Shown in pieces: positions 18,024-24,918 of a DNA stretch of 25,610 nt. The position numbers and the translations under genes were made by a program. Source of the DNA: Stemphylium vesicarium (lineage: Eukaryota; Ascomycota; Dothideomycetes; Pleosporales; Pleosporaceae); assembly GCA_004380135.1 (NCBI GenBank), contig QXCR01000273.1, forward strand, positions 1 through 25,610, written 5' to 3'. Positions within the stretch are counted from its first letter, which is position 1, and each line of letters opens with the position of its first letter. The notes under the pieces are model-generated. The model saw nothing but the letters and a program-made list of their open reading frames with translations. It was not told where the DNA came from and made no database searches.

Positions 18024-18381
18024 CACCCTCCATCACAGTACTTGTTCACTTCCGCGTCACGACTGCCCGCCATCCCCTATACTCATTCACTCCTCTTAGA
18101 CAAGAATATTCTGACCTATATCCACAAATGAATATTTTTGAGGACAAGAGAGTGCGGGGAAACAAACTTGCAGATGCAAGCGGAGACGAGGAGTCCCCTT
18201 ATCTGTTATTAGATCCTCCGGAATGTACAGGTCAGCATCAGCAAAGCATCATCACGCATTAGACTGATCTCGCTGACATAACGTATCACATCAATACAGT
18301 TAGCAAGAAGGCCAGAGGTATTTCATGAATAAGAGCCCCCGACTGGGCCCCGCCTTTAGCCTTCTGCATTCGCTCTCGAAC
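18024..18381 (+). promoter_or_regulatory. Upstream region of the LPMO-like gene
   Basis: This is about 360 bp between family-A copy 2 and the gene start, so the promoter abuts a mobile element. A GCGGGG hexamer at 18154-18159 fits the SYGGRG consensus of the fungal carbon-repression factor CreA. One site by itself is weak evidence. An in-frame upstream ATG at 18325 exists but I do not take it as the start. Confidence 0.35.
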
Positions 18382-19341
18382 ATGCGATATCAAGCACGTG
18401 CTACACTGTTAGCTCTGACAGCCAACTTGGCCAGTGCTCACTCATGGGTAGAACAGCTCACCAATATTGCCTCCAACGGCTCGTACGTTGCTGGCTTTGG
18501 CTATCCGCGAGGGTTTGTAGACAAGACTGCCGGCAGCAGCTTCGATCAGGAGGCCAACAAATGGCTCCTACCACCCGATGCCGACTTCATTAGAAAAGCA
18601 GATCTTCTTTGCCACCCATCTCAACGGGTGGCTAGCCAGGCAGGTAGCTTTCCCCGTTTGCAGACCAGTCCGGACAGCGTAATCGCTATGCGTTATGCTG
18701 AGAATGGTCATGTCACTCTACCCGGCGGTGGGAATGGTCTCGTGGGGAAGCCAGAGAAGGGCGGTACGGTGTTTGTGTTTGGCACAAAGCAGCCACGCCC
18801 CAATGAGACTCTTCTAAACGTATTGCATTGGACAAGCGATGGAAAGGGAGGCAATCAAGGCGGCAGACTACTGGCCGCCCAGAATTTTGATGACGATAGG
18901 TGCTACCAGCTCAGGGCTGACATCACAGCGTTGGGCGAAGCCCGTCGGTTGCAGACACCGAACCCAAAGCCTGGGCAACCCGGCTCAGAACATGAACTGC
19001 TCTGCGAGACCAATGTAAGATTACCAGATGATGTCACCGTCGGCCAGACCTACACCCTCTACTGGGTATGGCAATGGCCCACAGCACCTCAGCAAGAACC
19101 CGGGCCCGTCAATGGCAAGGACGAGTACTACACCTCGTGCATCGATGTGGACGTTGTTCCTGACTTACCACTGGATCAAAGTGGCCCTCTACTCAAGGAC
19201 CAAGACCCAATGACTAGAGCTGTGCCAAATTTCGAGTCTCGCACTGCGCTGACGGTCGACCCGCTAGCACTGTCGTCGCAGGCAGGCTTCGGGCGACCCA
19301 CGGAGACCACCGGCCAGCCTGCCGCGTTTACCAATCCGTAA
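18382..19341 (+). CDS. Secreted LPMO-like protein with an N-terminal histidine (DUF7492-like)
   Basis: I start the protein at ATG 18382, because this gives a normal signal peptide, MRYQARATLLALTANLASA, cleaved before HSWVEQLTNI. The upstream in-frame ATG (18325) would bury it. The mature protein (about 300 residues) begins with His, as in lytic polysaccharide monooxygenases. A second candidate brace histidine lies in RYAENGHVTLP, and YTLYWVWQWPT near the C terminus resembles the LPMO axial-aromatic strand. Four cysteines (LLCHP, DRCYQ, LLCET, TSCID) can form two disulphides. I believe the family is the fungal DUF7492 group, function unproven. A copper-dependent extracellular oxidase acting on a polymer is an inference. 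The gene is uninterrupted, has a possible CreA site upstream, and is the only apparently ordinary host gene in the repeat nest. Confidence 0.82.
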   Translation: MRYQARATLLALTANLASAHSWVEQLTNIASNGSYVAGFGYPRGFVDKTAGSSFDQEANKWLLPPDADFIRKADLLCHPSQRVASQAGSFPRLQTSPDSVIAMRYAENGHVTLPGGGNGLVGKPEKGGTVFVFGTKQPRPNETLLNVLHWTSDGKGGNQGGRLLAAQNFDDDRCYQLRADITALGEARRLQTPNPKPGQPGSEHELLCETNVRLPDDVTVGQTYTLYWVWQWPTAPQQEPGPVNGKDEYYTSCIDVDVVPDLPLDQSGPLLKDQDPMTRAVPNFESRTALTVDPLALSSQAGFGRPTETTGQPAAFTNP

Positions 19342-19651
19342 CAGCTTTGAATTCACCACGGTCGACTTCATAGATCTCGCGATACTGCCATTGCGCTGGC
19401 CGTTGTCTGATCCCAAGGTGGGCATGAATCGCGATAGGATGCTTTCGGATGGCAGCAAGGAGTGAGGAGTTACGTAGTTAAGCGTTTCCATAGATTGCTG
19501 ATGCCAATGCAAAACCACACATTCGTTCTTCCTACTCAGTCACTCTCTTTGGTCTCAAGACTAACCTCCCGACCTTGAATTAACGTTGCTTCTAAAATGC
19601 ATGAGAGTCAAGGGTTTGGTTTCGAGAATTCTAATGCCGGAAGAGTGTATA
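19342..19651. other. 3' flank of the LPMO-like gene; no gene recognised
   Basis: It contains the presumed transcript end. A short AATGCATGAGAGT motif at about 19595 resembles a family-A terminus but no second end is found. TA at 19650-19651 flanks the next element. Confidence 0.4.
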
Positions 19652-19793
19652 ACACCCGTCCCTGCGTGACGGGACAACCTGCGTGCCGGGACTGGCCAAT
19701 CAACTTACAGATTTTGGGCAAAAGTCTTAGATTCAAGCGATCTGATTGGCCTGTCCCGGCACACAGGGTGACCCGCCACGACAGGATGGACGT
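19652..19793. mobile_element. Family-B 142-bp foldback element, copy B4
   Basis: TA lies at 19650-19651 and 19794-19795. Arms are ACACCCGTCCCTGCGTGACG and, in reverse complement, ACGTCCATCCTGTCGTGGCG. The inner part CTGGCCAATCAACTTACAGA and a loop with ATTTTGGGCAAAAGTC relate it to B1 and B2. It shares its right TA with B5. Confidence 0.85.
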
Positions 19794-19795
19794 TA

Positions 19796-19937
19796 AAGTC
19801 TCTCCTTGTGAACCAGAAAAGCCTGTGTTCAGGTAGCAGCCACTCAGACACAGCACTATGCCGAAAAAGGTGCTGTCTTTGCCCTTCCATTGGTCATTTC
19901 CCGCACATCGGGTTTTTCGGCACACAAGAAGGGACTT
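19796..19937. mobile_element. Family-B 142-bp foldback element, copy B5 (second subtype)
   Basis: TA lies at 19794-19795 (shared with B4) and 19938-19939. It starts AAGTCTCTCCTTGTGAACCA and ends CACACAAGAAGGGACTT. The inner part CAGCCACTCAGACACAGCAC resembles B3 rather than B1. It is more diverged between arms than B1, so probably older. Confidence 0.83.
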
Positions 19938-19951
19938 TAAGGACAGCCGCA

Positions 19952-20673
19952 TACACTTTCTTGCATTTGCAGCTTCCGCTTTGCTCAGGCGGCTTAGTTA
20001 TCATCGCGCACGGGGCATCGATTCGTCCAGTTTACACTTGCTCTGAATAGGCTTAGACTCTGTAAGTATTTCAATTTAATTCGTCTGAGTATCGAGCATA
20101 AGATTGACTTATAGTAATGCTAACGAAAGCTAGCACTATTTAGGTAAGGTTACGACTAAACGAGAAAGGCTTAGCATGGAACTAAAAGTCGCCTGCTTAC
20201 AGAGACCGGAAGCTGCAACTAGGCTGGCAAATGGGTTGGGGCAACCGCGGGCTAGGTTAGGGTTGGGTTATGGGCTGCAAGGACCAGAGTCGGGGTTGGG
20301 GTGGGGCCACTCTAGCACGGGGCTGGGCCGGGTTGGGGTTGGGTCATCTCGTTCTCCTCTGAAGAAGTCGCTTGTATAGAGCTTCTACATTATCACAGTT
20401 GTTTATCACAACTCCTGCATATATAGCTTTATTATGATGCGCAGGCAGCGCAGCTATCTAAATTTATAGCTGTTTTCGACTAACCCAACCCTGACCCCTA
20501 CTATGGCCAAGCCCATACCCAGCCCTACTCAAGGCTGACCCAACCCTGCCTCTATGCTATTACTAATCACCTTGGGTTGGTGTTGGGTTGGGTTAGGGCC
20601 GCTGCCAAGACGACCCAACCCCAACCCAACCTAGACCCATTTGCCAGTCTAGCTGCAACTGCATGAGAGTGTA
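19952..20673 (-). mobile_element. Family-A element, copy 3, carrying a nested hAT-type element
   Basis: The ends are TACACTTTCTTGCATTTGCA at 19952 and GCATGAGAGTGTA ending at 20673. Removing the hAT-type insert (20220-20651) and one 8-bp target duplication leaves exactly 282 bp, the same core length as copies 1 and 4. The orientation is opposite to copy 1. Confidence 0.87.
20220..20651. mobile_element. hAT-type miniature element (432 bp) with 8-bp target duplication
   Basis: The ends are TAGGCTGGCAAATGGGT and its near inverse ACCCATTTGCCAGTCTA. GCTGCAAC flanks it at 20212-20219 and again at 20652-20659, a perfect 8-bp duplication of family-A sequence. The terminal TA and 8-bp duplication fit hAT elements. 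The interior has GGGTTGGG-type runs on the left and CCCAACCC-type runs on the right, so the arms can pair and the G-rich strands could form quadruplexes. There is no transposase inside. Confidence 0.88.
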
Positions 20674-20698
20674 CAAAAAATGCAACGTGCCTAGAAAA

Positions 20699-20980
20699 TA
20701 AACTCCCATGCACTTGCAGCTTCCGCTTTCTGTATGCAGGCGACTTTTGGTCCTATGCCAAGCCTTTCTAGTTTAGTCGTAACCTTACCTAAATAGTGCT
20801 AGCTTTCGTTAGCATTACTATAAGTCAATCTTATGCTCGATACTCAGACTAATTAAATTGGGATACTTACAGAGTCTAAGCCTATTCAGAGCAAGTGTAA
20901 ACTGGACGAATCGATGCCCCGTGCGCGATGACAACTGAGCCGCGTGTGCAAATTGGAAGCTGCAAGTGCATGAGAGTGTA
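20699..20980 (+). mobile_element. Family-A element, copy 4 (282 bp)
   Basis: It starts TAAACTCCCATGCACTTGCA and ends GCAAGTGCATGAGAGTGTA, in the same orientation as copy 1. Only 25 bp separate it from copy 3. It is followed directly by GGGGTGAAGCCGTAATCGCT, the left arm of the 29-bp inverted repeat that bounds 20981-21884. Confidence 0.85.
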
Positions 20981-21305
20981 GGGGTGAAGCCGTAATCGCT
21001 AATTACTGTTGGAATGCCAAGCACTTAGACCCAGTTGATTTGAATAGTAATCAGTAATTGATGAAGACCTTGCTTTCCCAGCCAGCAATAATCTTGCTTA
21101 TCTGCCATCAGCATCATCGTGCATGAACTTTGGTCAGACATCGCCAAACGATTCCTACCTGCTTGCCCACAGGTAGCATACAGTATGCTGAGCCTCTATT
21201 TTAAGTCGACGAGGATGGGCGAGAGGTATAACTAGTTCAGCTGGACCTAGAGTGCGCCATCTGCTCTAATAGTTCCGCCTTGCCTCCCAGGATACGAACG
21301 AGAAT

Positions 21306-21779
21306 ATGTCGGTACGATTCGGTCCAATGAGAACTCCCAAAGCTGGCGATGGTAATGCGCCCGCTTGCGACGATCGCATTTCTACCGACACAAATACTAG
21401 AAATACCTTCCGTGGGTCTACTTCCTACACCAAGATCACCTACCCCTCCAATGCCCAGCAAGATCCCAGCCAGCGGGATCAGATTCCGCAGCTTGTGCGC
21501 GCCATGGCGGCACTGCACCTCGAGAACAAAAAGATGAAGAAGATGAAAGAGGAAGGATATGAAGTTCTCAATTCGAGTAACGTCCGTCCCTGTGAAGCGA
21601 GAATCCCCGTGGGACGAGAATGGCCAATGAGAGACAGCACTGAGGATCTGCAATCCTCGCGCTCTTATTTGCCATTTTCGGCCCATAGGGATTCTCGCTT
21701 CACAGGAAAATACGTCAGTACGGTAATAGGGCCCGATCAAGCGGTATATTTGGAAGACGGATATGTACTCGTGGATTAG
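21306..21779 (+). CDS. Hypothetical protein, 3' part made of foldback-element sequence
   Basis: A 157-codon frame. Residues 1-90 have a mixed composition ending in a helix, LVRAMAALHLENKKMKKMKE. Residues from about 92 to 138 are translated from a decayed family-B-like element (21580-21718), and a short tail, QAVYLEDGYVLVD, follows. I recognise no domain. It lies inside the segment bounded by the 29-bp inverted repeats, and may be a gene fragment carried by an element or a chance frame. Confidence 0.3.
   Translation: MSVRFGPMRTPKAGDGNAPACDDRISTDTNTRNTFRGSTSYTKITYPSNAQQDPSQRDQIPQLVRAMAALHLENKKMKKMKEEGYEVLNSSNVRPCEARIPVGREWPMRDSTEDLQSSRSYLPFSAHRDSRFTGKYVSTVIGPDQAVYLEDGYVLVD
21580..21718. mobile_element. 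Decayed family-B-like foldback element (about 139 bp)
   Basis: Arms CCTGTGAAGCGAGAATCCC (left, at about 21589) and GGGATTCTCGCTTCACAGG (right, ending at about 21705) are perfect inverse copies. The start ACGTCCGTCCC resembles B4, and the inner GGCCAATGAGAG resembles B3. TA precedes it at 21578-21579; a TA at 21719-21720 follows if the length is 139. Confidence 0.72.
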
Positions 21780-21884
21780 TGATTTTGCGCGAGCGTGGAA
21801 CACTGCTGGAAGCGACAGATATTAGTACAATCATTAGTTTAGTGATTGTCGCAGCACAGTAATTAGCGATTGCAGCTTCACCCT

Positions 21885-21982
21885 TACACTTTCATGCACT
21901 TGCAGCTTCCGGTTTCTGTACGCAGGCGGCTTTTGGTTCTATGCTAAGCCTTTCTTGCTTAGTCGTGATATCACCTAAATAG
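21885..21982 (+). mobile_element. Family-A element, copy 5, truncated
   Basis: It starts TACACTTTCATGCACTTGCA and follows the copy 1 and 4 sequence to CACCTAAATAGTGCC, then ends abruptly. About 100 of 282 bp remain and no right end is found within the window. Confidence 0.8.
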
Positions 21983-23139
21983 TGCCACAGTCCGCAACAA
22001 GCAAGTCAATCAATCTTGGGGTCGTTGATTGACTTGATTGTTGACAACGTCGTCGTCGCTTGATTGTAGCTTGATTGTTAGTGTTTTCGGACGGCTTGAT
22101 TGCGACTTGATTGGTAGATTGATAGATTGATAGACCCACATACCCCCGTTAATCTCTCCTAGAATGCTTAGCTGCACGGGCACGGGGCTGCCCGCACTGC
22201 TGACTAAGCTGCTTAATGTCAAACCAAGCGTGCCGGGACGCACGGTGTAACGGGACGCATTCTCTTCCGGACCCTCGGAATGCCCCTAGTGTTCTCGAAT
22301 ACAAACAAGTGCAACGCGCATCTATTCTGCGGCTCTCCTTCTTCTAGCACATTAGGCTCCGACGCTAAAAAACGCGTCGTTAACCTTGCTGTCACTCGTT
22401 GTGGTAACGTTGTCCCCTAACTCTCCTCTAATATCCCCCTGTCTGTTTGCGACAGTACATATCTGCGAGAAGCTCGGTGGGCTAGAAAGAAAGTCAGGAT
22501 AGCAAAGATTAATACTACAGCCTCGCAATTTAACTTCGGGTGAGATTGGCACATTCCGGCAGTTTGTCCGCGCGCACACCAAGATCGTCAAAACGCGTCT
22601 AGCCGGCCGTGCGTCTTTAGCAGCTCTTGGTATACGGCAGCTTGCAGTAGCGTGCTGAAACATCTGCGCGCTGTGGCTGAGGGTTGTGGCCCTAAGCGCT
22701 TTGCCTTAGGCAGCTCTTATCCCCGGTTTTGCAGGCAGATGTTCGTACAGTCGTGCAAGACAATATTTTACGTCTATACGACCTACATCGCTGCGCGCCC
22801 TTCCTCGTTGACATGAATCTCGCAAGATGCTACAATGGCAGTCTAGGTAGGAATCTCTACCCGCTGGCACCCTGCCCACGTGCGCAGCAGTCTAACGTGA
22901 ATTCACACAGCGACCGCTGGCGAGCGCAAGCTGTGAGGCGGGGCGGCGCAGGAGGCTCGGTGTGCCCAGCATCCGCTCAGCCTGGTCGCACACTGCCTCG
23001 ACAGGCAGCCTTCACAGCAGGCCAGTGTAAACTTCCTCTGCCTGCTTCGTTCTGTCGCGACTATATCTTTCTACTCTTGACACCCTTGGAAGTTGTTCGC
23101 GCCTCGCTATTCCTAGACTAAGCTAAGATTGCAAACGCC
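21983..23139. other. No gene recognised; TTGATTG repeats and 5' flank of the HET gene
   Basis: About 22002-22135 is rich in TTGATTG and GATTGAT units and holds a 12-bp inverted repeat, CAAGTCAATCAA (22002-22013) against TTGATTGACTTG (22025-22036). Frames at 22352-22663 (minus) and 22729-23121 (plus) have no domain. The GC-rich part just before 23140 would be the promoter and leader of the HET gene. Confidence 0.45.
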
Positions 23140-24918
23140 ATGCGGCTTCTCCACTACGACGCGCTGGGAAGGCTTATCTTGACAGACTTCCGCGGCAAGA
23201 CGATTCCACCCTACGCCATTCTGTCGCACAGATGGAGCAACACCGAGATCCTCATCGAAGACATATCGGACGGGACTTACAAGGAGAAGGAGGAAGGCCA
23301 TCAAAAGCTTGAGTTCTGTGCCAATCAAGCAGCCCAAGACAAGCTGCAGTACTTCTGGATCGACACTTGCTGCATCGACAAATGGAACAACAATGAGCGC
23401 TCGAAGGCGATTAACTCGATGTTCGAGTGGTACAAGAACGCGGCGCGGTGCTACGTCTTCTTGTCAGACGTCTCGGTGTCGACTGAGACAGAGCCAGTCC
23501 AACGCAGCGACTGGGAGGCGTCATTCCGTGCAAGCGCATGGTTCTCTCGGGGATGGACGCTCCAAGAGCTAGTTGCGCCAGTGTTAGTTGAGTTCTTCTC
23601 ACGTGAAGGACATCGCATAGGCGATAAAGCGTCGCTCGACCAGCTCATCCACAAGATCACCAACGTCCCGCTCGCGGCATTGCGCAACTGCCCCTTGGAC
23701 CAGTTCACTAAATCCGAGCGAGAGAGATGGGCGGGAAGTCGCATAACAACAGAAGAGGAAGACGTTGTATACTGCCTGCTTGGAATTCTCGGTGTCTCTA
23801 TGCCCACCGCGTATGGTGAAGGACAGGAGAGTGCACGAAGCAGACTGCAGGCTGAAGTAGAGGCAGCTGGTAACGCGCCATCGATCATTCCGTTCTCACA
23901 AAACCCCCGCTTCGTCGGTCGCGAGTCACAGCTCGCCGAGCTAGAAGCCAAGCTATTTAGCAACGAGACCACTACCACACTAGCGATCGTCGGACCTGGC
24001 GGGATAGGCAAGTCGCAGCTTGCGCTCGAGGTTGCGCACAGAACAAGGCAGAACAACAAGAACTGCTCGGTCTTTTGGATGGACGCAAGCGACAAAGACA
24101 GTCTTTATCAGTCATATGCAAGTGTTGCGCAGAAGCTTAGCGTTCTAGGCTGGGACGACGACCAGGCCGACATCAAGCAGCTTGTGAAACACTGTGCAGT
24201 AGAGATTGGTGCGCGACGATGCTTGCTGATCTTCGACAACGTAGAGCACACCACTCTGCGATTCAGCGGCTCGTCTACGATAGAGGCTGCAGCCCTAGCC
24301 GACTGCCTGCCGCAGTCTACGCTATGTTCTGTCATCTTCACAACAACGAACACGAACACAGCTCAGGCGCTTGCTTCACAGAACATTACAGCGCTGCGCG
24401 AGCTGACATCAGATGCGGCGCTGAGGATGCTGCAAGTTCGCTTGGCGAGGCCACTCGCAGATACTGAGCAACAGGAAGCCGAGCACCTGCTCAGAGAGCT
24501 ATCTTGTCTCCCTCTAGTAGTCGTCCAAGTAGCGGCCTGTATGAAGGCTGTCAATATGACGGTGCAAGAGTATCGATCACGGCTAGATCATCATGAAGGA
24601 CTGGCTATCGACCATAGCGATGACTTGTCTGAGGGTCGAGTACAAGATTCTGGCGTGAAAGACCCTATCTCTGCTACACTGTTTCTGTCTTTAAACCAGA
24701 TCAGTCGTGATAATGAGTTTGCTGCAGACTGTCTGTTTCTTGCTGCATGCGTAGACCGAAAGGACATATTGCTTGACCTTGTAGAAGCAACTTCAGCACA
24801 AATAAGAGAAGATGCCATTAGGGTACTTGGCAAGAACTGGGCAGAGCGCTTTGTTCAGCGTACGGAGGAGCTCAAGATGGCCTTTAACCGAGCGAAGGAT
24901 CGCCAGAGGATACTCTAG
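23140..24918 (+). CDS. HET/NB-ARC NLR-like protein, C-terminally truncated and fused to a transposase remnant
   Basis: The 592-residue frame starts with a HET domain: YAILSHRW (25-32), FWIDTCCIDKWNNNERSKAI (72-91), AWFSRGWTLQELVAP (133-147) and EDVVYCLLGILGVSMPTAYG (207-226). An NB-ARC module follows: FVGRESQL (258-265), Walker A GPGGIGKS (285-292), Walker B CLLIFDNVE (361-369), IFTTTNTNT and SCLPLVV (455-461), then part of the winged helix to REDAIRVL (563). HET domains trigger cell death in fungal vegetative incompatibility; the NB-ARC would control oligomerisation. The tetratricopeptide sensor expected next is absent. Instead residues 564-592, GKNWAERFVQRTEELKMAFN onward, are pogo-type transposase sequence, and the stop at 24916 is a TAG in a RIP-mutated block. 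The protein is therefore a sensor-less chimera, possibly non-functional. Confidence 0.88.
   Translation: MRLLHYDALGRLILTDFRGKTIPPYAILSHRWSNTEILIEDISDGTYKEKEEGHQKLEFCANQAAQDKLQYFWIDTCCIDKWNNNERSKAINSMFEWYKNAARCYVFLSDVSVSTETEPVQRSDWEASFRASAWFSRGWTLQELVAPVLVEFFSREGHRIGDKASLDQLIHKITNVPLAALRNCPLDQFTKSERERWAGSRITTEEEDVVYCLLGILGVSMPTAYGEGQESARSRLQAEVEAAGNAPSIIPFSQNPRFVGRESQLAELEAKLFSNETTTTLAIVGPGGIGKSQLALEVAHRTRQNNKNCSVFWMDASDKDSLYQSYASVAQKLSVLGWDDDQADIKQLVKHCAVEIGARRCLLIFDNVEHTTLRFSGSSTIEAAALADCLPQSTLCSVIFTTTNTNTAQALASQNITALRELTSDAALRMLQVRLARPLADTEQQEAEHLLRELSCLPLVVVQVAACMKAVNMTVQEYRSRLDHHEGLAIDHSDDLSEGRVQDSGVKDPISATLFLSLNQISRDNEFAADCLFLAACVDRKDILLDLVEATSAQIREDAIRVLGKNWAERFVQRTEELKMAFNRAKDRQRIL

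Larger units (their letters stand above)
20981..21884. mobile_element. 904-bp segment bounded by 29-bp inverted repeats and TA
   Basis: The left arm at 20981-21009 (GGGGTGAAGCCGTAATCGCT then AATTACTGT) and the right arm at 21856-21884 (ACAGTAATTAGCGATTGCAG then CTTCACCCT) match at 26 of 29 positions. TA lies outside both: 20979-20980 is the end of A copy 4 and 21885-21886 the start of A copy 5. This could be a Tc1/mariner-type element inserted between them. The same arm sequence, shortened, also follows A copy 1, so it may instead be the true outer end of family A. Confidence 0.55.

Noticed and set aside
20240..20360. GGTTAGGGTTGGG-like sequence suggesting an internal telomere
   Set aside because: It is irregular, mirrored on the other arm, and confined to the hAT-type element.
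21237..21803. 188-codon minus frame across the 904-bp segment
   Set aside because: Runs through the hairpin element and has no domain; no better supported than the plus frame, which is itself weak.
22352..23121. Frames of 103 codons (minus) and 130 codons (plus) upstream of the HET gene
   Set aside because: No domain, no signal peptide, and arginine/cysteine-rich composition typical of chance frames in GC-rich DNA.
23451..24095. 214-codon minus frame opposite the HET/NB-ARC gene
   Set aside because: Shadow of the plus-strand gene; composition follows the complementary codons.
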